NCBI GenBank assembly: GCA_900316845.1
Contig: ONEG01000005.1
Location: forward strand, 1 to 64,000
DNA: 64,000 bases
Direction: 5' to 3'
DNA from: an uncultured Bacteroidales bacterium
GTDB taxonomy: Bacteria > Bacteroidota > Bacteroidia > Bacteroidales > Paludibacteraceae
Numbering within the stretch: the first letter of the stretch is position 1; each line of letters opens with the position of its first letter. The position numbers and the translations under genes were made by a program. Below, piece after piece: positions 1 to 9,400 of the stretch. Below the pieces are notes generated by a model. It did no database searches, was not told the origin of the DNA, and saw nothing but the letters and a program-made list of their open reading frames with translations.

Positions 1-1
1 G

Positions 2-301
2 CGGAAGAAGGTATGTATGCACAGCGATGTGTATTTCCGCACGAACAAACAGACCGGTAAGACCTTCACCGGCAAGCTCTGCTACCCCTCGGACAAGGAG
101 CCGAGTGCCGCACAGATCGCAGCGAAAGCACGTTTCGCGAAAGTCGTCGCTGCAGTACGAGCAGTGTTGGAGAATCCGACGGAGAAAGCCAAACTGCAGG
201 CAGAGTACAAATCCCAAACGAAGATCGGTTCGCTCTTCGGCTATGCGATGCATAAGCTCAATGCCAACTACGACCAGAACGGCGATCCTATCAACGGCTA
301 A
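2..301 (+). CDS. Conserved small Bacteroidales protein, probably 5'-truncated by the window edge
   Basis: The frame is open to the left edge, so the ATG at 17 may be internal and the gene may begin outside the window. The visible protein is basic and helical, with no signal peptide. It contains a VYFRTNKQTGK segment, an ARFAKVVAAVRAVLENP helix and an SQTKIGSLFGYAMHKL end. The VYFR...ARF...V arrangement resembles the middle of the protein at 560 (IYLRTP...RNRFIGVAAM), so the two are probably distant paralogues. It is followed after 20 nt by a small lipoprotein-like gene. I recall such small genes clustering in Bacteroidales, but I know no proven function. Confidence 0.55.
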   Translation, partial: RKKVCMHSDVYFRTNKQTGKTFTGKLCYPSDKEPSAAQIAAKARFAKVVAAVRAVLENPTEKAKLQAEYKSQTKIGSLFGYAMHKLNANYDQNGDPING

Positions 302-321
302 CCCTTTAACCCTAACCCACT

Positions 322-522
322 ATGACTAAGAAAGAAATCCTGAAACTGGTCATCTCCGTCCTCATCGCCGCCCTCACGGCATTGGCGGCAGGCTTGGGAC
401 TGAGTTCCTGCAACGTCACCCGAACGGTAACGACCCGAAGCGAGGCATGGCAACGCGGCGACACCTCCGTCGTCATCCAGACTAAGACCGTAGAAAGCTA
501 TGACGGCTCACGGAAGTATTAA
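322..522 (+). CDS. Small membrane or lipoprotein, 'smalltalk'-like
   Basis: A 66-residue protein starting MTKKEILKLVISVLIAALT, with one hydrophobic stretch (about residues 8-28) ending in LGLSSC, which could be a lipobox with Cys30 as the lipidated residue. The N-terminal half resembles the tiny Bacteroidota 'smalltalk' proteins, which have a basic start, one hydrophobic helix and a TSC or SSC end. This copy adds a polar, Thr-rich tail of about 36 residues. It lies 20 nt after the first gene and 37 nt before the next, so the three are probably one transcript. Function unknown. Confidence 0.55.
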   Translation: MTKKEILKLVISVLIAALTALAAGLGLSSCNVTRTVTTRSEAWQRGDTSVVIQTKTVESYDGSRKY

Positions 523-559
523 CCTATTGTTCAATCAAACCTAAAAAAACTTAACAATT

Positions 560-943
560 ATGGCATCAGTAACTTATTCCGCCGGAATTGACCATGTGTC
601 CGGCGCATTGTCCAAACCCGGTAAGAGCGGTCAGCACAGCTGCGAGAAGATGTTGCTCGCAACCCACCGAACCGCTGCAACGACCTCAAACAAGTGCAAC
701 CGCATCTATCTCCGTACTCCGGTGAAGCGCACCTCACCGCTGACGCAGCGTGAGCACCAGATCCGCAACCGCTTCATCGGCGTTGCTGCGATGATCCAGG
801 AGCGCAGTCATGACCTGTCGAAGATCGTGGTACTGGCGCGTCTGCGGTCAGGAGTGGGATCAAGCGCACAGCTAATCCCCGCGGCTGACAACCGCCCAAG
901 GAGCACTCCCCCTTACTCATGGGGGAGCGCTTTTATTTTTTAA
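560..943 (+). CDS. Conserved Bacteroidales hypothetical protein with a probable frameshifted C-terminus
   Basis: The N-terminal 90 residues look genuine (MASVTYSAGIDHVSGALSKP, THRTAATTSNKC, IYLRTP, RNRFIGVAAM) and resemble small basic Bacteroidales proteins of unknown function. The last 38 or so residues do not, and the frame runs through the rho-independent terminator at 903-940 before stopping. In the frame that stops at 873-875, the same DNA reads SWYWRVCGQEWDQAHS, a more protein-like end that stops before the terminator. I infer a one-base shift or small deletion near 820-835. The true product is then about 100 residues, or the gene is decaying. A sequencing error is also possible. Confidence 0.5.
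   Translation: MASVTYSAGIDHVSGALSKPGKSGQHSCEKMLLATHRTAATTSNKCNRIYLRTPVKRTSPLTQREHQIRNRFIGVAAMIQERSHDLSKIVVLARLRSGVGSSAQLIPAADNRPRSTPPYSWGSAFIF
903..940 (+). terminator. Rho-independent terminator
   Basis: GCACTCCCCC (903-912) pairs with GGGGGAGCGC (921-930) with one A-C mismatch and an 8-nt loop, followed by TTTTATTTTTT. It closes the transcript of the three small genes. It lies inside the annotated end of the reading frame at 560, which is the reason to doubt that frame's C-terminus. Confidence 0.85.
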
Positions 944-973
944 GGTGGCAAAAGAAAAAAAAGCACGCGGGGC

Positions 974-1004
974 TTGCATATATCAAAATATTTTCGTAAT
1001 TTTG
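974..1004 (+). promoter_or_regulatory. Bacteroidota promoter of the response regulator, rpe and comEC genes
   Basis: TTG at 974-976, 20 bp, then TAATTTTG at 997-1004. Transcription should begin near 1010, which rules out the longer reading frame from 974 and sets the response-regulator start at 1022. Confidence 0.8.
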
Positions 1005-1021
1005 CAGCGATTTTTGGAAAT

Positions 1022-1699
1022 ATGAGTACCCGTATTCTCATCATAGATGGCGATATCAGCCTCTCGACCGTGCTGCGCGACTACCTTGTCAGCCGCGGTT
1101 ATCAGGCGTCGATGGTGACCTCCTCCAGAGAGGGTCTCGAGCGGCTCCAGGGCGCGCCGTGGGACATCGTTCTGATGGAGCTGCAGGGGCTCGGCATGAA
1201 CGGTTATGAGTTGCTCAAGGAGATCCGTCATCGGCTGCCGAAAATGCCGGTCTTCATCCTCTCGAGCCGTTCGGACCGCGAGGACCAGATGCGCGCCTTT
1301 GAGTTAGGGGCGGATGACTATATCACGAAGCCCTTCTCGATGGATCTGCTCATCTGCCGTATGGAAGCGATCTTCCGCCGGATAAGAGCCTATGAAGAGA
1401 ACCGTCAGAAAGTCTTCCAACTCGGTACCCACACCTTCGATTCGGTTCATCAGACTCTCGACGGCGCGCACCTCTCTTCACGGGAGAGCGACCTGCTGCT
1501 GATGCTCTGCCGCAACGAGGGGGAGGTGGTGGATAAACATAAGATACTGAGCACCCTTTGGAAAGAAGACAACGCCTTCACGGCACGTTCCTTAGGCGTC
1601 TATATTAACCATCTGCGCGGTCATCTCCGGCCTATCGGCTACGAGATCATCGCCGTGCGGTATAAAGGATATAAGTTGGTGACTGACGTCACCGTTTAG
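1022..1699 (+). CDS. Orphan OmpR-type response regulator with an atypical receiver
   Basis: A 225-residue protein with a receiver domain (about residues 4-118) and a winged-helix DNA-binding domain (about 130-222, including RSLGVYINHLRGHL and RYKGYKL). The usual phospho-acceptor Asp is replaced: the strand reads DIVLMEL, putting Glu53 where Asp is expected. The acidic pair near the N-terminus is also altered (IIDGD, with Gly10 replacing one Asp). Ser81 and Lys103 (ITKPF) are kept. A Glu at this position often mimics phosphorylation, so the protein may be constitutively active. No histidine kinase is adjacent. The start at 1022 follows from the promoter at 974-1004. rpe begins 15 nt after the stop. 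Confidence 0.85.
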   Translation: MSTRILIIDGDISLSTVLRDYLVSRGYQASMVTSSREGLERLQGAPWDIVLMELQGLGMNGYELLKEIRHRLPKMPVFILSSRSDREDQMRAFELGADDYITKPFSMDLLICRMEAIFRRIRAYEENRQKVFQLGTHTFDSVHQTLDGAHLSSRESDLLLMLCRNEGEVVDKHKILSTLWKEDNAFTARSLGVYINHLRGHLRPIGYEIIAVRYKGYKLVTDVTV

Positions 1700-1714
1700 G
1701 ATTTAGGATTTGAT

Positions 1715-2359
1715 ATGAGAATAATAGCACCATCCGTACTGTCCGCGGATTTCGGACACCTGGCAGATGATTTGGAGATGATCAACCGCAGCGAAGCGGA
1801 TTGGCTTCATGTCGATGTGATGGACGGCACTTTTGTGCCGAATATATCGTTTGGTTTTCCGCTGATGAAGCCCTTCAAGCAGTACTGCACAAAGCCCTTG
1901 GACGTGCATCTGATGATCGTTCATCCGGAGAAATACGTAGAGCGGTTCTGCGATGCCGGCGCCTGGTCGGTGGGCTTCCATTTAGAGGCAGTAGAGGACC
2001 CGCTACCCATTCTCGAGATGATCCGAAAGAAAGGTGTGCGAACCTGCCTGACCATCAATCCGGATATCGACGTGAAACGCTTAGTACCGTACTTAGAGGA
2101 GGTCGATATGGTGCTGCTGATGAGTGTTTTTGCGGGCTTCGGAGGGCAGAAATTCATTCCTGAGACGATATCCAAAATACGCTATATCCGCGAAGAGATC
2201 GACCGCCGCGGGCTGAAGACTCTCATCGAGATCGACGGCGGTGTAAACACCGGGAATGCTGCTGCGTTGTTTGCCGCAGGCGCTGATGCCCTCGTTGCCG
2301 GAAGCGCTGTCTTCGGCGCCAAGGATCCCGAAGAAGCCATCCGGAAGATGAAAGAATGA
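1715..2359 (+). CDS. rpe: Ribulose-phosphate 3-epimerase
   Basis: A 214-residue TIM-barrel enzyme interconverting ribulose-5-phosphate and xylulose-5-phosphate in the pentose phosphate pathway, in the cytoplasm. Recognisable motifs are APSVLSADFGHL, HVDVMDGTFVPNISFG (metal-binding His and catalytic Asp), DVHLMI (metal-binding His) and EIDGGVN (second catalytic Asp) near the C-terminus. The length is normal. Its last bases overlap the next gene as ATGA, so translation is probably coupled to comEC. Confidence 0.95.
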   Translation: MRIIAPSVLSADFGHLADDLEMINRSEADWLHVDVMDGTFVPNISFGFPLMKPFKQYCTKPLDVHLMIVHPEKYVERFCDAGAWSVGFHLEAVEDPLPILEMIRKKGVRTCLTINPDIDVKRLVPYLEEVDMVLLMSVFAGFGGQKFIPETISKIRYIREEIDRRGLKTLIEIDGGVNTGNAAALFAAGADALVAGSAVFGAKDPEEAIRKMKE

Positions 2360-3402
2360 AAGAAAAGTTACGCGCTTATCCGATGGTGATTTTGCTGCTG
2401 CCGCTGGTGGCAGCAATTTTGTTTTTTGTGGACCCTCCTCCGAAATACAGTCCTCGTCCTGCGCCGAACGCCCTTCAGGAGCGGCTTTACGACCGTCTGC
2501 GGGCTTCGGGTCTGGCAGGCGATGAGTTAGCGACGGCAGGTGCGCTGACATTGGGCTACAAAGAGGAGTTGAGCCAAGAACTGAGGCGGCATTTTCAGGT
2601 CTCCGGCGCCGCGCATGTCTTAGCCGTCAGCGGGCTGCATACGGGTATCTTGTACGGGGTGACCGTATGGCTTCTGACGCTCGGCGGCCGGCTCCGTCCG
2701 ATGCATGAGAACCGCATAGGCCGATGGGCGCTCAGCCTCGTCGTCATCGCAGCGATGTGGGGCTACGCATGGCTCACGGGCATGACTCCTTCCGTCGTCC
2801 GCGCCGTCGTCATGGTGACGATCTTTGAAGTCGGACGAATGAGCTATCGGCGGGCTTTCAGCCTCAACACCATCGCCGCATCGGCATTCTTCATTCTCAT
2901 CGCACGCCCTACGGATCTCTGGTCCGTGAGTTTTCAACTCTCTTTCGCTGCCACCGCGGCGATCGTACTGATCGTTAATAAATCGATATATCGGGATGTC
3001 GAGATATCGAGATATCGAAATACGATTTTAGGCCGGATCGGTTCTTTTTTCGGAGGCATCATCGTCGTCTCCGTCGCAGCGCAGATAGGGACACTGCCTA
3101 TCACGATCCATTATTTCGGTCAGGTGAGCACGTATTTTCTCGTGACCAACCTCATCGTCCTTCCTCTTGCCACGTTTTTGGTACCTAGCTCACTGATCTC
3201 CATCGCGTTAGGCGGAACGGTCGCAGGGGTACTTTTCAGCCGCATCACCTTCGCCCTCGCATGGCTCATGAATCATGCGGCAGGATGGATTGAGCACCTG
3301 CCCGGCAGTACCTTTCCCGCCCGCGCCGGTTCCGGCATGGTGCTGTTTTATTATGTCCTTTTGGCATTATTTTTGTTGTTTCTCCCGAAAAAAATCGCAT
3401 AA
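2356..3402 (+). CDS. ComEC/Rec2-family membrane protein, reduced form
   Basis: A 348-residue polytopic membrane protein with the ComEC/Rec2 signature HVLAVSGLHTGILYG and the following helices (MWGYAWLTGMTPSVVRAVVM). ComEC forms the inner-membrane channel for single-stranded DNA in natural transformation. This copy lacks the C-terminal metallo-beta-lactamase-like domain found in most homologues, which are about 700 residues; only a single N-terminal helix precedes the channel domain. Residues about 208-225 (SIYRDVEISRYR) are encoded by an in-frame ATATCGA-type repeat in a loop between helices. The helix-hairpin-helix protein at 12573 could be a partner. A role in DNA uptake is inference. Confidence 0.8.
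   Translation: MKEKLRAYPMVILLLPLVAAILFFVDPPPKYSPRPAPNALQERLYDRLRASGLAGDELATAGALTLGYKEELSQELRRHFQVSGAAHVLAVSGLHTGILYGVTVWLLTLGGRLRPMHENRIGRWALSLVVIAAMWGYAWLTGMTPSVVRAVVMVTIFEVGRMSYRRAFSLNTIAASAFFILIARPTDLWSVSFQLSFAATAAIVLIVNKSIYRDVEISRYRNTILGRIGSFFGGIIVVSVAAQIGTLPITIHYFGQVSTYFLVTNLIVLPLATFLVPSSLISIALGGTVAGVLFSRITFALAWLMNHAAGWIEHLPGSTFPARAGSGMVLFYYVLLALFLLFLPKKIA
2981..3028. repeat. ATATCGA-type repeat, in frame inside comEC
   Basis: Overlapping TCGATATATCGA-like units (ATCGATATATCG, then GTCGAGATATCGAGATATCG). Similar strings occur at 24990-25029, 34461-34499 and 35205-35241. Here the element is translated as part of a hydrophilic loop, without a frameshift. Confidence 0.75.
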
Positions 3403-3415
3403 AATGCGCGCTTGC

Positions 3416-3446
3416 TTGCGTATGTCAAAAAAAAGTAGTAACTTTG
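3416..3446 (+). promoter_or_regulatory. Promoter of the giant secreted protein gene
   Basis: TTG at 3416-3418, 20 bp with CGTATGTCAAAAAAAA, then TAACTTTG at 3439-3446. It lies 13 nt after the comEC stop and about 25 nt before the TTG start codon of the next gene. Confidence 0.85.
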
Positions 3447-3471
3447 CGCCCGATTTGGAAAAAATAAGGAT

Positions 3472-6400
3472 TTGAAACTCATACGTGCGATAATATTAGT
3501 ATGTCTCTTGTCGCTGTCCCCATGGATAGTGGCGGGTACGGAGTTGATCAGCAACAACCCTTATTGGTTCGGCGGCACGGACGCTTTCAATACGACTGAG
3601 GGCAATGATTTCTGGCTGACGTTTATCAACAATAACGGTTTTGACCCCAACAAGCAGGAGAACAAGACCGCCAAATTTGAGATGAAGGTGGCGGTCTCTG
3701 CGCGTGAGGAGGTAGATGTCAATATCGCTTACGGCAACACTATCCTCGACACCCGCAAGGTCCCGGCAGGGACGACGCTGATCTATGAGATCCCGCGTTC
3801 CTTAGCCCAACAGTTATACCTCTTCGAGAGCGAGCAATCCGATATGAGCGGCGTACATGTCTATACGGCGCCGACCACCCCGGAGAACAAGAAGAAGGTC
3901 TTCTCCTGCTTCCTGTACTCCCGCACGAACGACTCGCCTATCACCAGCCGTGACGCGTCGCTGGTCATCCCTACCCGATTCTTAGGCAAAGAATATATCA
4001 TCCAGACCTACCCGGAGGATGTTTATTCCTCGGAGTTCGGTATCGTCGCGACGGAAGACGGAACGACCGTGACCATCACTCCGACGTTCCAGACCGATGG
4101 CGGAAAGGCAGCAGGAACGGCCTTTGACGTCACGCTGAGCAAAGGCCAGGCGTACCTCGTGGCTACCAAACGGCGCGATGAGGGCTCGACGGATTTCAAC
4201 GCCGACTTCAGCGGAACGACCCTCTGCGCGGACAAGCCCATTGCGGTCTTTACCGGCAACCAGCAAACCGGTATCCCGAACAAAGAGGGTTACTCGCAGG
4301 ACTTCATGGTTGAGCAGGCGCTGCCGCTCACGCAGTTCGGTACGGAGTTTTACCTGACGGGGCTGACGAACACCCTGTCCAACTATGCAGATATCGTGGC
4401 GCTTTATGACAACACGAACGTGACCATCACCACCTATGATAAATCGACAGGGGCAGTGAACACTTTCCCTGTGACCTTAAACCGAGGCGGGACCTTGCAG
4501 AAGCTACCACCCGATAGCGTGATGCTTGACCTCCACGATGAGCTGAACAATGAGGTGATTATCCGCACGTCCGCCCCGGTCAGCTGTATCAGCTACACCT
4601 CCACCGCGGCGGAGAACAAGATCTGCACGACGGTCGGATGGTCGCAGAAATGCTTTATCTACGGTGATCCGTCGTCCGCTATCATGCCTCATTGGGGGTT
4701 ACGGACGAACGCCATGACGTTCTTCACAGAGGTCCTGGACCCGCAAGGAAGCGGCACTCCGCAACATTTCTACGCATACGTAGTGACCGCAGCGAGTGAC
4801 ATCAACACCTTTACGCTGAACGGTGCCCCCGTCGCATCTTCGGAGTTCCATACTTTCCAGGCGGATCCTACGAAGGCTTATGCGCATCTGGAGTTACCCG
4901 ATGCGGCGAGTGCCAAATACAACCTCTTGGAGAGTACCGGAGGCGGTTTCGTCGGCATGGTCTATGGTATCACCGAGGCGCAAGCCTACTACTACACGCT
5001 CGGATTCAAGCCGGATGCCCACCCTGATTCGCTGTACGTCACCCATACGGATGAGGTCGTGATGTCCAAGGCATCGTACGACCTTGACAGCCTCGACGGA
5101 CACGGTTGGTACCAGCGGCAATGGGACGAATGGATGCAAGATCATGAGCAGTTAGATACCGCCATCGTCTGCGACAGCTCGTTCGTATATTGGACGTTGG
5201 AGACCGACATAGAGCGTCCGGCGACGCAGATCGAGTGGTTGCTTTTCGACGTGACGGACGGTAAGAAGCCGACCGGTACCCCGGAGGCCTCCTTGATCAC
5301 CACCCCCGCGGCTACGGCCACCAAGCATAGTTGGCAGTATGAGTTCATCCTGCCGGAGGAGGAGATGGAGGACAGGCACCAGTTCTTCGAATATGAGCTG
5401 CAAACCGTCCTGCACCGCGAGCGGATCATGTGCGACGGCGAGGACTTGGACACCCTCAAGACCACCGTCCGCGTGACGAGGATCTATAACGACACCTTGT
5501 ACCGCGTAGTGTGCGTCGGCGACAGCTTGGAGTTCTTCTACGACAGTCTCTATAACCAGGACAACCTCACGCTCTATAACCCCGATTCGGCGGCGACGAA
5601 GTTCGTCGGCGTGAAGCAAGGTCAAGGGACGCATTATCTGGAGCCGTGGAAATACCAGGTGGAGGTCGGTACGTATCATACGTTCACCCGCAACTACCTC
5701 TCGCAGGCAGGTTGCGACTCGACGATGACACTCATCCTCTTCGTGTGCGACACCTTCCAGTATTTCGATACGATTCACCTCTGTACCAACCAGGATACGG
5801 TTTATCAGGAACGTACGTTCCGAGGCGCAAGTCTCAACCGCGACACGACGGAGGTTCCTATCGCATGGAAGACCAAAGCCTGCGAGTGCCAACTCGGTCC
5901 GTGGGCAGATAAGTTCCGCGACAAAAGAGGCAGACCGTTCGATGGCTGCGACTCGACCTACCATCTGACGCTCATCCGTCATGAGAGTTATGTCATTCCT
6001 TTCCGCGACACCGTATGTCTGGACAAAGACGGGCACGGCTCTTATACCTGGCCCATCCAATACGGAACGAAAAAACGAACAATCACGGAACGCGATCTCC
6101 GTTTGGATCCCGCTTATGGTGCGTTGGTAGGTGTCTTCCGCGACACGATGTACACGCAGACCTGCGCGGAGTGTAACGGCGGTCTGCATGGTTGCGACTC
6201 GATCCACGAGCTCACGCTCATTATGCCTCAGTCCTATTATTTCGAAGAGACGAAAGAGTGGTGCAAGCTGCACTACGACCCGGTTACCCATGACACCGTC
6301 CATTCGTTCTTCCGATGGGAAGGTCACCGCGACGGAGCCGACTACGTAGAACTGCGTACCTCCGGTGACTACTACGACTCCTGCCTTACGACGAGGTACG

Positions 6401-9400
6401 GCTGCGACTCGATCTACCATCTGAGGCTGGACTATCGTGCAGCGCAAGAGTTATACGCGCTCACGGTCGATACGATCTGTACCGATGAGGACGGTACGTT
6501 CCCATGGATAGGTCCCAAGGGCGAGCATCTGGAGGACATCTCATTAGACATGAAGATCCCTGCTAACCGGCGTTGCTCTACCATCTACCGCTCTGTAGAG
6601 GCAGGTTGCGACTCTATCTACGCGCTCCATCTGACCGTCATGCCCACGTTCTTCAAGATGGACACCGTCCTCATCACGCAGGAGGAAGTTTTTCATTGGC
6701 CGATCAACAATACCACCTACGGCGGCTCGAAAGCGACGGAGGATTATGACGTGCTGGTTACGCAAGACACCCTCTTCGTCACCGTTTCCAATCCGACCAA
6801 ACCCATCGGTACGCATTCTTGCGACAGTACGCACGTGCTCTTCCTGCGCGTCGGAGCGGTGTATCGCTATGATACTACCGATTTCGCCTGCGGTAACGAC
6901 GACCAATATGTTTGGATGGAGACCCGTCCGGAATTCATGCCGGAAGGCGTGCCTTTTGAGCGTATGACCATCACCGATCTGCCGGAACCCGGTCAGACCA
7001 AGACCTACGAGCAGCCCTTCGAGACCGTCTTGGGCTTCGACTCCGTCTTCTATCTCCATCTCTACCGCGCGCCGTCATATCGCGACACCACCCATGCTTA
7101 CACTTGCCAGCTACGAGAGTCCGGATCACCGTATATATGGAAAGATCATGAGGGACGTAAGATCTACGACAACTCAGGTAATCAGGTGCCCTTCATACCG
7201 AACACCTGGGCAGGCGACTACTACTATACAGACACGATGAAGACCAAGGGATATGATTGCGATAGTATCTGCGTACTCCATCTGCATATCTACCCGTATT
7301 ATGACTTCAACCAATCCCTCAATCACTGCCAGGGCGAGCCTTTCGCCTGGGAGGATCTGCCGGGAAACACGAAGCCTGTCTCCATTTATGATGATAAAGA
7401 GAACCCGATTTCCGTCATCCCGACGAACCATACGGGCGACTATCAATACACGCTGCATTTCAATACGATCCACGAATGCGACTCGGCTTGGCATCTGACG
7501 CTGCATATCGATACGGTCTATACAACCCCGGTGGAGATCACCCAAAGGGTGATGTGCGACAACGACACGATCCATTTCTTAGGCGAGCCCGTCTATGGTG
7601 CCAAATCGCCGTTACTGCCGGAAGGCGAGAGCGGACGGTCGGTACCGGGTGAGACGGACCGGTGGGTGGTCTTTGACCTCTACGGAAACAGTCAGACGAC
7701 GGCCGGTTGTGACTCCGCCGTGCACCATCGTGTCACGCTCTACCGCACCTATTTCATGCCGGATGAGCAACGAATATGCCAGGGTTCGGAGTTCGAATGG
7801 CACGACAAAGAGATCTCTACGCTCCGCTGCGGTACGTTTGTCTTCTATGACTCGCTGAAGACGAAGGACTGCCTGGTCTGCGATCCCGAGACCGGCGAGT
7901 GCGGATGTGACTCCGTCTATAAGCTCACGCTCCATGTCGATTCGGTATATCATATCTACGAGTCCATCACCCTGTGCGACTATGACTCGATCACCTGGCA
8001 GGGTCACCATTTCGCGGGCCCGAAGTTAGAGAATCCTGCAGCGGGCTATCGTGTGCTGCATAAGGCGGACACGACGTATGGCGATACTGTGGCTCGTCTC
8101 TCTATCCATGACTGCGACTCGATCCATTATCTGAGTCTGCGTGTGGCTCCGTCCTATGACACCACCATCGTTCGGCACGTATGCGACAACGATGATTCGC
8201 AGTTTGCCCATATCTATATCTTCCAAGATACGCACGGCACTTATTTCCGTGACTCGTTAGAGTTCGGGCCGACGCGTTCGACCGAAGGTGTCCTCAAACC
8301 GGATATCACCTTCACCCCATCGCACCTGCTCAAGACCCGTGAAGGCTGCGACTCGCTCGTCACGTATGAGGTGATCGTTCATCCTACCTATCGGTTCATC
8401 GACTCCGGTCGGGGTTGTGCAGGAACGGCTATCGAATGGAGAGGACAGACCATCATCGCTACCGGTACGTATTATGACAAACTGGAGACACAAGACGGTT
8501 GTGACTCTATCTACCAACTCGATTTCTACGTCAAGCCGTTCATCACCGTCCCGGTGCATGATTTCGCTTGCGATAACGAGACGTACTACCACCGCGATAC
8601 CGTCTCCGGCACGGTCTTCGAGACCGAAGTATGGCACCCGGGAGCACCGCGTCCCGATCCGGATAAGATGCCATATATCGAAGTGCGGTTCAAGGGCGTC
8701 GACGGTTGCGACTCGATCGTCTATAACTACTACCTGACCATCTGTCCGACCTTCTCGTTCTTTGCGGAGACGGACGGTATCTGCTCGGGCGATACGTTCT
8801 ACTCGGAGGATCTTAATCATGCCTGGTCTGCATGGGCGTATGAGTACGACGTGGATACGTTCGTGCGTCCGTACGATACCCTCTTTATTGACTCGCTCAC
8901 GACGGCGATGGGCTGCGACTCGATATACACCCTCGCGGCGCATGTGTTCCCTGCCTACAGGCACATCGTCTATGACACCATCTGCTCCAACGAGTCATAC
9001 TTATGGCCCGGAAGAGACTCCCGTCCGGACAGTCTGCTGACGAACCTGGAGTCGGGGCTGTATTTCCTCCGGGATAGTTTCCACACGGTCGATGGATGCG
9101 ACTCGATCTACGAGACACAACTGCTTGTCGGAGCGTCGTTCATGTCCGAAGAGCATCAGACGCTCTGCGCCGACGACTCGCTCGATTGGCACGGATGGCA
9201 TATAGCACATATCCTTCCTAAAGACGAGGAGTATTTCTACTACGACTCCGCCATCTCCGTCGTGACCGGTTGCGACTCCGTCTATCACCTGTACCTGACC
9301 GTTCTGGATACGACAATGGAAGTGCGTTATGACTCGATCTGTATCGGCGACACTCTCCTCATCGGCGATCATATATACACGCAAGGAGGCGATTATAAAG

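Noticed and set aside
974..1021. An upstream in-frame start for the response regulator at 974
   Set aside because: The promoter (974-1004) lies inside that extension, so it would not be transcribed in full; the receiver domain begins right after 1022.
5152..6447. A 431-codon open frame on the minus strand inside the giant repeat gene, and similar antisense frames elsewhere in it
   Set aside because: It mirrors the GC-rich codon pattern of the + strand gene, shows no known motifs, and repeats because the gene itself is repetitive.
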